A stretch of DNA of 51,564 nt from Nitrospira sp. (lineage in GTDB: Bacteria; Nitrospirota; Nitrospiria; Nitrospirales; Nitrospiraceae). Numbering within the stretch: the stretch's first letter is position 1; every line of letters begins with the position of its first letter. This document shows, in pieces, positions 1 through 8,338 of the stretch. The DNA lies in the NCBI GenBank assembly GCA_005116745.1, contig SWDS01000008.1, forward strand, positions 131,248 to 182,811. The letters run 5' to 3'. The translations under genes and the position numbers were made by a program. Under the pieces are notes generated by a model. That model was not told the origin of the DNA and did not search any database. It worked only from the letters and a program-made list of their open reading frames with translations.

Positions 1-214
1 CAACACCTTAGCCCAGTTGGGCCGGTCGTGTTGCACTTGGAGTTAGAACCTAAGCAGGTTTATATCTTGTACTGTGCATGACAAACTTTCTCCGGATTCA
101 CAAAGTCAATCGTCATGTCTGACACCATTTCATCGAATAGTCCCATTCCAGCGAACCAATATCCTACCTAGCACACAATAATCAGCCCCGCTGACTGCCA
201 AGGGCAAATCAAAG

Positions 215-1612
215 TTAAACGAAGCTTTTGATCTTCAACGAGTTCGTGCCCCAGCCAGTCACGCTACCAACAACTACACTTCCGTGTGTTATCGTGCCGT
301 CAAGTAACAGTCTGAATGTAAACGTCCCGGCCACACCAGAACCAATCATGAAACCATACTCCCACTCTTGGTTGATACCATGAGACGTCGGAAGCAACTT
401 TCCATGAAACGTAGTCTTGGCAAGGTTGACCAATGGATTACCATCCAAACTATTAACGCCTGGCAAATACACCAAATCGTTGTCGGCCTCAGTTGTATCG
501 ATACAAACAGGAAGACCTTTCAGCACTAGTCTGTTGGTCCCAGCGCCTTCGACAATACCTTCAAGCTCAGGATGATATGAAATAAACCCGTCTGTGACCG
601 TGAAGAACACCAACGAATTAGTTCCTGACTGAACAGTCACATTGTAAAGGCCATCAGCAAGAACAAAGCCGACCGTACGGTCTTTGCTGTAGAACCAGCC
701 ACCACTGTCAGGATGGCTGGCCAGTGGATTCGTCGATCGTGCAGGAATAGTTGGGCCATCTGTCTGCGGAAGTAAGGTCAGCCACATATGGGAGAGCGCG
801 GTACAATCCAGGCAGACGTTTCCAAGGCTCACGGATTCACGTTCTTCGCTGAAAAGGACTGCGTAACGCGTACCCGCGCCACTGCCACCAGCGGCAAGCA
901 CGAGCGGAAAGCGTCCGGCAGCAACATGTGCATCAAAGTCGCGCTGATACTCCGCCGCATCTATATCGTGGCGCGCCGACCATGCGCCGACCCAGTCTTT
1001 CTGGAACACAGCCAGCACCATACCGTCGTCCGCTACATCAAGCACACCAGGGCGCATATGTCCGCCCACCTGAGCGTCAAAGACGCGCTGGTAGGATGAT
1101 GGGTCTACGAACCACCAGCTCCAAGCCGTCTTTTGCGTGTTGGCGTGCCAAATGCCCGCAAAGCGCCGGTCCGCCGAGTTCCCGTACACACAAAGCGACT
1201 TCGGAATGAACCCCTGGTCCTTCGCACGCTTTTGAGCATTTACAAACGATCCTTCCGTGTTTTCGTCTCCCCACATCATGCCATGATGAGCGAACCAAGC
1301 TGAGTCGTGGCTCTGCTCAAAGACCGCCGCGAATATTTCAGAACCGGCCGAGCCTGTGGCGGAGATGATAATGGGCGCAAATCCTTCGCGAGCTGCGAGA
1401 TCAAAGGCCACCTGATATTGGGCGGCATTAACTGCGTGCACCGCCTTCCAAGCTGGCCCTTGACGCTCATCCCATACCGCTGCGTATCTGGCGTCCGAAG
1501 TGTCGCCTGACACTGTGAGAGCCGTCAGCCTAAATCCCTGCGGCATGAGTTCGTCAAATCGGCGCTGGTGTTCGGCTGCGCTTGCACCGTGATAAGCCAT
1601 CAATCTTGCCAT
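215..1612 (-). CDS. BTRD1-repeat protein with C-terminal beta-rich domain
   Basis: 465 residues. The first ~260 residues hold about five degenerate ~50-residue repeats, each built around a YQRxFD-like helix, a ...YAAVW strand and a W-rich segment (for example HQRRFDELMPQGFR near the start and YQRDFDAHVAAGRFP near residue 225). This pattern matches the bacterial tandem repeat domain 1 (BTRD1) family, often fused to serine hydrolases. No hydrolase domain follows here. Residues ~280-465 are beta-rich and contain three GTNxL elements (GTNSL, GTNRL, GTNSL), suggesting an internally repeated beta domain that I do not recognise. There is no signal peptide. The start is supported by a strong ribosome-binding site (GGAGG, 5 bases before the ATG). 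It is followed at its 3' side by ~214 bases with nothing recognisable up to the window edge. The function is unknown; binding or surface roles are only a guess. Confidence 0.75.
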   Translation of the reverse strand: MARLMAYHGASAAEHQRRFDELMPQGFRLTALTVSGDTSDARYAAVWDERQGPAWKAVHAVNAAQYQVAFDLAAREGFAPIIISATGSAGSEIFAAVFEQSHDSAWFAHHGMMWGDENTEGSFVNAQKRAKDQGFIPKSLCVYGNSADRRFAGIWHANTQKTAWSWWFVDPSSYQRVFDAQVGGHMRPGVLDVADDGMVLAVFQKDWVGAWSARHDIDAAEYQRDFDAHVAAGRFPLVLAAGGSGAGTRYAVLFSEERESVSLGNVCLDCTALSHMWLTLLPQTDGPTIPARSTNPLASHPDSGGWFYSKDRTVGFVLADGLYNVTVQSGTNSLVFFTVTDGFISYHPELEGIVEGAGTNRLVLKGLPVCIDTTEADNDLVYLPGVNSLDGNPLVNLAKTTFHGKLLPTSHGINQEWEYGFMIGSGVAGTFTFRLLLDGTITHGSVVVGSVTGWGTNSLKIKSFV

Positions 1613-1780
1613 TGTAACCTCCTCAGTTTTTAGTCTGAACTCGTTGTATCAGTCTGGGGTCTTGCCGAGCTGTGCGCACCTTAAACACCGTCCGTTATCA
1701 CTTCTCGTCTAGCACGAGAGGCTTCACGACGATCGCACGCTTCATTTAAAATACTCCCGACTGTTTTCTTTCCACCCTAA

Positions 1781-2947
1781 CTACTTTAATCCCCACACCG
1801 AATCATTCCCCGCCTCTATTTTTGTCAAGACTCCTTCTACTCTTTCAAATAAGCTAGTCGTTGTGTTGAACCGATAAATGTTATTATTCTGATTCAGCCC
1901 CCAAACGGCTCCACCGCTATCAACAGAGATTTGCACAAGTTGACCCGGCATCTGAACAAAGCGACCAGAAGTTAGCGTGTAAGTATATATTTCATTCTTT
2001 CCGTTAATACCCCAAGCATTGCCACTAGTATCAGCAGCTATTTGTTTTAAATTGCCAGGGACCTGCTCGAACTCTTTTTTCCATTGGTTATAGTGGTAAA
2101 CATTGCCTAAATGATTGAGGCCCCACAAGTTAGATTCCGAGCGGCCTGCGAGTTGCCGCAAAGCTCCAGGAATGTTTTCGAACTGTTGAGTATTTTTATC
2201 AAATCTATAAATTGCCCATGCTCCATTGAGAACCCACGCTACATCGTTATCCCCAACAACCATATGTATTAGCTTTCCTGGGATAGGCTCGAATGATTGT
2301 GATGCGGAGCTATAGCGGTAAACACTGTTCAAATGATTTACCCCCCAAACCGATCCTCCTCCTGCAAATATCTGTCTTAGCAGACCAGGACGCCTTTCAA
2401 ACTGCGCCGTATTGGAGTTGTATTTGTAAATTTCATCGAGGTTGTTCACACCCCATGTATTTCCTGAGCCATCTGAAGTAATAGCAACCAGTCTTCCAGG
2501 AATTGGTTGAAAGCCTTTCGCAACATCATTCTTGTCAAAGCGAAAAATTTGCAGACTGATCGATTGTGGGGTCGCAGGGTGCTCGGCGCAGATTAGTGAG
2601 TCAGCCAGGCCGTCGATGGTGCCAGAACCTTCCGTGCGTTTTGGGCTCAACTTTGGGACAAGCCGCATAGTGAAACTGCTGGTCTCGACAAAGCGGTGAT
2701 CCAAAAGCGTAATCTCGCTTGCGCTGTGGGAGGCCAATCGAAGATTCACTAGCCCCGACTGGTCGATAGAGCGACCGACAGGCACACCATTTTCATCGCG
2801 GAAAATTTCGATGGTCATGATCGACTTGGCAAGCGTGCAATTCCACTTGCCAAAATACCAATCACTTGTTCCTTGAGCATGTGCTGATGATACAAACGCC
2901 AGCGAGGCGACCAACATGGCAGTCGGAATAAAATATCTGTAATTCAT
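1781..2947 (-). CDS. Secreted tectonin-type beta-propeller protein
   Basis: 388 residues with a clear Sec signal peptide (hydrophobic stretch to ~residue 20, likely cleavage after AHA at 24). Residues 25-130 form a small domain with WNC and IC cysteines. From ~132 on there are six full ~37-residue repeats (151-187, 188-223, 224-260, 261-297, 298-334, 335-371), each with a VWGxN core followed by an IYRF/IYKY strand and F-x-x-x-P. This is the signature of tectonin repeats, known to form lectin-like propellers. A C-terminal half repeat (372-388) and an N-terminal half repeat (132-150) could complete one more blade. The ribosome-binding site GAGGAAG precedes the ATG. The protein is probably periplasmic or extracellular and carbohydrate- or LPS-binding by family analogy. 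Its upstream neighbour (3131-3451) and downstream neighbour (215-1612) are on the same strand, but the ~170-base gaps argue against tight coupling. Confidence 0.82.
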   Translation of the reverse strand: MNYRYFIPTAMLVASLAFVSSAHAQGTSDWYFGKWNCTLAKSIMTIEIFRDENGVPVGRSIDQSGLVNLRLASHSASEITLLDHRFVETSSFTMRLVPKLSPKRTEGSGTIDGLADSLICAEHPATPQSISLQIFRFDKNDVAKGFQPIPGRLVAITSDGSGNTWGVNNLDEIYKYNSNTAQFERRPGLLRQIFAGGGSVWGVNHLNSVYRYSSASQSFEPIPGKLIHMVVGDNDVAWVLNGAWAIYRFDKNTQQFENIPGALRQLAGRSESNLWGLNHLGNVYHYNQWKKEFEQVPGNLKQIAADTSGNAWGINGKNEIYTYTLTSGRFVQMPGQLVQISVDSGGAVWGLNQNNNIYRFNTTTSLFERVEGVLTKIEAGNDSVWGLK

Positions 2948-3130
2948 CTTGCCTTCCTCTCTAAAAGTCCCGCAGGGGCGAAACCCCTAAGTCAATAGTT
3001 ATGCCAGACTCGAAGGACAAGGAACGGTAGGGACCGTTCCTTGCCCGACTTCCTGGATCGAGTGAAACCAGAGAGCGCTCAGACCACGCGCCTTATGATT
3101 TTTCCTCGTTCCACCCAAGTAACGTTGTCT

Positions 3131-3451
3131 TTACCTGGGGGGATTGACGAAAGGTGGCGGTTCCGGCCGTGAGGGCGTCTCAATGTGGTACACCACTTGA
3201 AACTCAAGATCATCTGGCCACTCGACGTTCACCTTAGTCCAAACTTTGCTACCTGATTGAGGAACGACATTCAGAACGCTCATCGGGGCAGCACCCGTAT
3301 GCGGCTTCGTCGGCTGAAAGGGTACGGTAATTAGTTCAGATATTGAGGCAACAACCATTGAATCATGCTCAACAATTCCGTCGGGGAATTGTTGATGGAT
3401 AGTTATCGTCCCACATCCTTTGTGAAAATATCTCCAAAATGATAACGCCAT
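3131..3451 (-). CDS. Small hypothetical protein
   Basis: 106 residues, family not recognised. It is a real gene candidate because an almost perfect ribosome-binding site (AAAGGAGG) sits 5-6 bases before the ATG and the composition is ordinary. There is no signal peptide or membrane helix. The middle is beta-strand-like, with a V-W-T-K-V-N-V-E-W segment, and the tail is proline-rich (PSRPEPPPFVNPP). The gene lies upstream of the tectonin propeller on the same strand with ~180 bases between them. The start codon borders a ~0.8 kb gene-free stretch, so its promoter probably lies there. Confidence 0.6.
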   Translation of the reverse strand: MALSFWRYFHKGCGTITIHQQFPDGIVEHDSMVVASISELITVPFQPTKPHTGAAPMSVLNVVPQSGSKVWTKVNVEWPDDLEFQVVYHIETPSRPEPPPFVNPPR

Positions 3452-4254
3452 ACTTCCTCCTTTGTGTTTTGTTCAGGAAATCGGTTTATAAATTAAGAGG
3501 TCAAATTTATGAGGTCAGACCCCTCGGCTTGCCTCGAAATACTCCAAGCATTATCAAGCGAGGGGCCTCTGATGCAGTTCTTGCATCAGCGGACGACTGC
3601 AATGACTTGAAGCCGTGAATACCCACTACCAGCCCTACTCCTTTCGCTAGGCTCTCTTGTGCTCGACTCCGTATCCACTGCATACAGCAAGCTAGATGCC
3701 AGGATGGGACAAGAATGACGAATACATCGGATGGTATCCTAACTGTCAGTAATTTCAGCGTGTTACGTATTTATAAATAAGAATGTTCATGATACGTATA
3801 TATATTGACCTTAGAGGCATGTACCGAAAGAGATTCATGAGGTGAATCCAATCCGATCCATGAGCGTGACTCAGCACGTCATGATCTGAATATTTGCCTC
3901 ATATGGATGGCCACTAAGGAAGGGAGGGTGTTGGGAATCAAGCGATCTGACGACATACCCTTGCTAACGCTGATTTAGAACCATGATCGCCCCCATGAAA
4001 AAATGTGCCGAGGCGAGTGCCGCCTGGATTGCGAGCCGTCAGTGTTACCCATGAACTCTGGCAAAGTTGATTCGGAAATGTGGCGAGGACTTCCAGTCTA
4101 GGTGAGTAGATCAATTATGGGAGGGTGGGGTCTGACAATCGGATCAGGTATGACGATTGATTTATTATCGGATACGGGTGCGTCAGAATCTCCCTTGCTC
4201 AAATAGCCTTTGACGACAAGAGCTGATTCCTTCTATCTCCTGCTCTGACATCAT
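3452..4254. other. Gene-free stretch with a possible repeat remnant
   Basis: About 800 bases with no plausible coding frame, AT-richer than the surroundings. A 10-base sequence GTCAGACCCC at 3514-3523 recurs inverted as GGGGTCTGAC at 4127-4136, bracketing ~620 bases. A short perfect hairpin (8-base arms CTGATGCA/TGCATCAG, 5-base loop) lies at 3569-3589. Just before it, CCCCTCG-G-CTTG (from 3520) pairs imperfectly with CAAGCGAGGGG (from 3555). Similar GGGGTCTGAC-type termini occur in REP/MITE-like elements linked to Y1 transposases, so this may be a decayed mobile element. No transposase remnant is readable. Confidence 0.35.
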
Positions 4255-6537
4255 CTACAGCTGAGGCACCAACTCAAGATCAGACGTGTAGTCACGACCT
4301 GTTCCATTACTCTCCGCTTCTTCTGTCTTGCTTTGTGCTTCCCCCCAATCCGAACAATCGATATGCACGACCTTGATGCCGTTCTTTTGCGCAAGGTGTA
4401 CCAGATCGGCCATGCTTCCACGAGCGTCGACTTCATGGCGGTCCCAAAGCACCATGAGCGTCAGATTCGTTCCCTCTGCATCGTGGATATACCGTTGAAC
4501 CATGGCATGTTGGAGCATCCAGACCGCATTGCGTTTGCCCACTGTGTAAGACGGCTTACTCTGGAGCCATCGAGGAAGTTCCATCGATTCGGCCAGCACG
4601 TTGACAATCATTTCACTATCCGCCTCCGTCATGGTGACCTTCCGCGACTCCGTCTTCCGGGATTGATAGATCTTATTAAATCGCTCCACCCAGTCGACAC
4701 CCGCTGGGGCCACGTACTCACCGATATACTGATCCTTCGGTAAGGCGAGGTACAGCCGAGTCCTGACACTCAGCTCATCACAGACTTCGTGGAACAGGAG
4801 ATCCGATCCACTCGCTGCGGCCGCCATACCGAACAACACTTCCCCATGGTGAGCCAACTCGCGTTTAATGGCTCGTTGAATCTCGCGCTTGGCCATGTCC
4901 GTAAACGCAGTCGGCAGAAACCGCATTGGCCCATCAGGTTTCTCGAGTGTGCGGTTGGCCTCGATTCCAGCCTCCTCCATTCTCAAGCCGACGAACATGA
5001 GGATATTGCCACTTCTCTTCTTCGGCTCTTCCCGCCGAATCACATCCAGCGCGGCCCTGACATTGGCCTGCAAGTCGATGGTTGGATGATCGGGATGTTT
5101 CGTATTCAAGTCAAGGTAGAGGGCCAACGCGCGCCGCATGGACACCTCGGCATAGCGAGGCGCCCACAACATGGCTTCCAAGTAGGATTGGGCGACCTTG
5201 TCCCTATTGTCTGAGGTTAAACACAGAAACGCTGCTTCCATGGTCTCGAACCAAAAATTGACGCGGCCCTGGTCTGTCAACCGCTTTCGTTCGACATCGA
5301 TGGCATACGCCAGCGCCGCGGTGAGATTTTGAATCTCATCACAGAGGCTCGTTAAGGTCGCCGTAGGATTCTCACCTCGATTGGCCAGCAGCTTCCACAC
5401 CGCTGGAAATTCCTTGGCCAATGACACTTCAATCATGAGGAGTGACAGGGCGCTGAGCCCGGAATAGGCATAGTTCAGATTGCCACGAAAGGCCTCCGCA
5501 TACGCCTCCCGTGCCTTCCGAAGCAGTGGAGAGCGCAACGCCCGCTCTCGGAACTCTTTGACCTTCTCACTCGCCTTCATCATCCCGGTGGCCTCATTCT
5601 CCAAAGCCTCGTGCAGTTGCGGATACCAGCTTTCTGCCCATTTCGCCTTCAGATTCCGCCCCTTCAGTGCCTGAATCTCAGCCACAATATTGACGTCCGG
5701 GATATGGAGCTTCGCAATACGCGCCAGCGCTTGCTCTGAACGTGTTCCCTCGCTGACCCACTGATAGACGGTCGAAAGCATCATGTTCGCTTCAACATCG
5801 TGCGGATACCGCCGAGCTATTTCCTCCCATGTGCTGCGCGCGCCGCCCATGAAATTCAACTCAAACTGTGCGCGTCCTACTTCACGAAGTGCTTCAACCT
5901 CCCAGAGAAACCCCTCGGATTCATGTGCCAATAGTCGAAGGTCGCCCCCGCGTCGATGCTTTTTCGCCCGTTCCACATCCTCAAGAAAGTCTCTTGGGAC
6001 TGAGATAAACCGTGAGCGATCTTCGGCTCGCATTTTCGGCAACAGTCGGAAGACCGGACTATCTGTCCGCTCCGAGGCTAAGGTTGCCCGAATCGCTTTG
6101 GACAACCTCTCGATGCTTTCCTCTGGCTGTTCGTGGTTGTAGGTGAAGTATCGATCGGTTTTGAGATCGAACGGGTCCTCGTTGCCCTCGCTCCGAATGA
6201 GAAATGTGAATTTGTCTCGGAACGCGTGGCGGATACCGAGTTCGTAAAATACATTTGGGTTATGGATCGTAACATCGGCGATGACAACATCAGCCGTCAT
6301 CAGCAAATGAAACATATCTTCACGGATGTTTCCAGCTTCGATCACGGCCTCGGTCGTATTGGCGACCATGTGGAGGCGACCCAGGGCTGGCGCTATCAGT
6401 CTTTTGTGGACGTCGTCGAAATTGACCTTCATTAACTTTGAGACACGAACTCTTGCCCCTTCAACGAGTTCCTCCTTGCCTGGCAGCAAAACATCTTTGA
6501 TCCCAAACGGTCGAATGATGAATGCATTGAGCGGCAT
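4255..6537 (-). CDS. NDT/TIR-like, TPR-like and SLOG-like multidomain protein
   Basis: 760 residues. The N-terminal ~155 residues form an alpha/beta domain. The segment ADVVIADVT (82-90) followed by NPNVFYELGIRHA (93-105) is the hallmark of the nucleoside 2-deoxyribosyltransferase/TIR-like superfamily, with Glu99 in the position expected for a catalytic acid. Residues ~170-500 are helical with spaced W/A/L patterns resembling TPR or TRAFs-binding helical repeats. The C-terminal ~545-735 region resembles the SLOG-like Rossmann domain of large TPR/cyclase proteins: G-x(6)-SGSDLLFHE at ~570-584, then an N-x-W-M-L helix and LWD...G-S-M-A-D. Such architectures occur in bacterial immunity and nucleotide-signalling proteins, so a sensor/effector role is possible but unproven. 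There is no signal peptide and no partner gene; it stands alone between two ~0.8 kb gene-free stretches. The start ATG gives the canonical N-terminal strand (NAFIIRPFG). Confidence 0.72.
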   Translation of the reverse strand: MPLNAFIIRPFGIKDVLLPGKEELVEGARVRVSKLMKVNFDDVHKRLIAPALGRLHMVANTTEAVIEAGNIREDMFHLLMTADVVIADVTIHNPNVFYELGIRHAFRDKFTFLIRSEGNEDPFDLKTDRYFTYNHEQPEESIERLSKAIRATLASERTDSPVFRLLPKMRAEDRSRFISVPRDFLEDVERAKKHRRGGDLRLLAHESEGFLWEVEALREVGRAQFELNFMGGARSTWEEIARRYPHDVEANMMLSTVYQWVSEGTRSEQALARIAKLHIPDVNIVAEIQALKGRNLKAKWAESWYPQLHEALENEATGMMKASEKVKEFRERALRSPLLRKAREAYAEAFRGNLNYAYSGLSALSLLMIEVSLAKEFPAVWKLLANRGENPTATLTSLCDEIQNLTAALAYAIDVERKRLTDQGRVNFWFETMEAAFLCLTSDNRDKVAQSYLEAMLWAPRYAEVSMRRALALYLDLNTKHPDHPTIDLQANVRAALDVIRREEPKKRSGNILMFVGLRMEEAGIEANRTLEKPDGPMRFLPTAFTDMAKREIQRAIKRELAHHGEVLFGMAAAASGSDLLFHEVCDELSVRTRLYLALPKDQYIGEYVAPAGVDWVERFNKIYQSRKTESRKVTMTEADSEMIVNVLAESMELPRWLQSKPSYTVGKRNAVWMLQHAMVQRYIHDAEGTNLTLMVLWDRHEVDARGSMADLVHLAQKNGIKVVHIDCSDWGEAQSKTEEAESNGTGRDYTSDLELVPQL

Positions 6538-7335
6538 GGTGGGTGCTCCTTTCCCCAGGAAGATGACTGATATCTTGTATCCTCAGCATAGACCATGCCA
6601 CACGACAGCATGAATCCAAGTCGTCTGAATACGTATAACTGCTCAATAATGCTAGTGGATATGGCGACTGCGAGGATATCCTGGCCATATGGCTCTGTAT
6701 CTAAAGAGATCCTAGTGGTGTATCTATTCGGTCGCGACACCACCGTATCCAGGAGGGCTATGACTGCAGAACAGCCGCAGCAAGACCCGTTCATCTGGAT
6801 GAAACTTTCGGTTCGCTTTCCCAATACTAACGCCTCGATGTACTCCTCGAACTCCACACCTCTGGGATGATGTCGTTGTCCATAAACATCGACTGGCTGC
6901 TCAGTTGGTCCATGAGGAATTCAGCTAGCCCTCCGGTCCACCCTGCACTACCTTCTCAGGCATAGCTGGCCATCGCTCTCACCTCCTTGCTGTGCAAACC
7001 GAGCAATGAGTGATCAGAAGATGCTACAAACTTCTTCTAGCAACGACCTTGCCTGGCTCGAAAAGGTGAGCGATGTGTCTGATTTTTGGGGTTGTGTAGG
7101 CGATGTGTGCTGCAAGACGGAGGCGATACCCGTATCTGATAGGATCTCTCTGTATCAGATCACATACGAGTAGACAGTACCGCCTCACCGACACTGGCTC
7201 AGTGTAGATGATAATGAAGAGAGGGGGGTGATCAGGTAACTGTCGAGCCACTCATGACAGATATTTTTCTCATCCACACAATCAAACCGATTCCCCGACT
7301 TCGAGTTCCGACGGCTTACTACGTGGCGCGGACGG
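6538..7335. other. Gene-free stretch
   Basis: About 800 bases between the TIR-like gene and the C4-zinc-ribbon gene. Several short open frames exist on both strands, but none has family resemblance or convincing codon structure. The best small candidate is a plus-strand 36-codon frame at 6760-6870 with AGGAGG directly upstream (spacing only 3 bases). An 8-base inverted repeat (ATCTGATA/TATCAGAT) spans 7134-7160. The promoter of the 760-residue protein should lie just right of 6537. I see nothing else. Confidence 0.4.
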
Positions 7336-8055
7336 CTATCCCGTGACCAGCTCTCCCTCCCAGTACAATATCCGCCGACAGTAGGGGCAGATCTGTAGAT
7401 CATCGGAGCGTTTGACTTGCGCAATGAGCTGAGGCGGGATCTGGAGACGACACCCAGCGCACATCCCATCGCGCACCGCCGCCAGCGGTTGATCTTTCCG
7501 CGAGGCCTTCACCTGGTTATACCGATCGAGCAGACTCTTCTCAATCCGCCCGGCCGCCTCTCGATGGCGGAGTTCGAGTTGAGCCAGCTCTGTCGCCAGC
7601 TCCTTATCCCGTGCGTCCAGTCCCTGCTTCTCCCCGGTAAATACGTTCTCCAACGTGGTCTTTTTCTCCTGAAGCTCTTGGATAGTCTTCTGAAGTTGAT
7701 CGACCTTGTCCATGGCCAAGAGAATTCGCTCTTCAAAGTCTCCCCGCTTCTTATTCGCCAACTCGACTTCGAATAAATGCGCTTGATACTCTTTATTGGT
7801 CTTCAGACTCGCCGCGTGCGATTTCATCTTCTCGGTCTGCGCTTCATGAGCTTCCAGATCCTTTTCGTGAGCGCGCCGTTCCTTGACGGCCGCCTCGCTG
7901 GCGGCTTTCGTGTCATTTAGGAGCTGGGTTGCCTCTCGAAGAGGCACTTCCGCAGTGTGTAGACGGTCGGGGATTTTTCGGCGGATCTCATTGATCTCCG
8001 TAATCCGGAGATCGAGTTTTTGCAAGTCAATGAGCGGGGACAGCTTTTGGTTCAA
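7336..8055 (-). CDS. C4-type zinc-ribbon coiled-coil protein (zf-RING_7/CT398-like)
   Basis: About 239 residues from a TTG start at 8055, preceded by GGAAAGGA. The frame also extends to a GTG at 8100, but that longer N-terminus (MPDPCRCIS...) does not look like the family and nearly abuts the tRNA. The family N-terminus is recognisable as an LIDLQKLDLRI-type helix. Residues ~15-185 are a long charged coiled coil with a turn around AASLKTNKEYQ, as in CT398/FlgZ-like proteins. The C-terminus carries a zinc ribbon with two Cys pairs, CAGC and CPYC, ending in RRILYWEGE. The cellular role is not firmly established; family members are proposed scaffolds or nucleic-acid-binding chaperones, and some interact with sigma-54. 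The gene lies downstream of rpoD and tRNA-Ile on the same strand. Confidence 0.8.
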   Translation of the reverse strand: MNQKLSPLIDLQKLDLRITEINEIRRKIPDRLHTAEVPLREATQLLNDTKAASEAAVKERRAHEKDLEAHEAQTEKMKSHAASLKTNKEYQAHLFEVELANKKRGDFEERILLAMDKVDQLQKTIQELQEKKTTLENVFTGEKQGLDARDKELATELAQLELRHREAAGRIEKSLLDRYNQVKASRKDQPLAAVRDGMCAGCRLQIPPQLIAQVKRSDDLQICPYCRRILYWEGELVTG

Positions 8056-8110
8056 CGTATCCTTTCCAGCAATGCTGATGCACCGACATGGGTCAGGCAC
8101 CGGTCCCGAC

Positions 8111-8187
8111 TGGTGGGCCCACTAGGACTTGAACCTAGGACCAGCTGATTATGAGTCAGCCGCTCTAACCACCTGAGCTATGGGCCC
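8111..8187 (-). tRNA. tRNA-Ile (anticodon CAU, probably lysidine-modified)
   Basis: A 77-base cloverleaf including an encoded CCA. The 7-bp acceptor stem is GGGCCCA/TGGGCCC, the D arm is GCTC...GAGC, the anticodon loop reads CTCATAA, and the T arm carries GGTTCAAGTCC. CAU alone could mean elongator Met or Ile2. The GGGCCCA acceptor start, the A73 discriminator and the variable-loop sequence resemble bacterial tRNA-Ile2, where TilS converts the C to lysidine to read AUA. A possible promoter (TTGAGG, 18 bases, AATAAT at 8230-8259 on the minus strand) lies 5' of it. Confidence 0.9.
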
Positions 8188-8338
8188 GATCGGAATGGTT
8201 CGGACTCAGGCTGATGTCTTCTCGGGCCAATTATTTCTCACGGCTTCCGTCAGCCTCAATAGGTGTCGCCACCCAAACCGTGATTTTAGGCCGCCGCTTT
8301 GAGTAGAGTCAATTCACGTTGCCTGATCACTCTGAACG

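Noticed and set aside
6432-6857. Minus-strand frame overlapping the start of the 760-residue gene
   Set aside because: Overlaps a real gene start; only a weak, Cys-rich translated sequence without family match.
7134-7160. 8-base inverted repeat in gene-free DNA
   Set aside because: Short and AT-rich with no T-tract and no neighbouring gene end; likely chance.
8111-8187. tRNA with CAU read as initiator or elongator Met
   Set aside because: Acceptor stem and variable loop fit Ile2; no initiator features (no mismatch at position 1-72).
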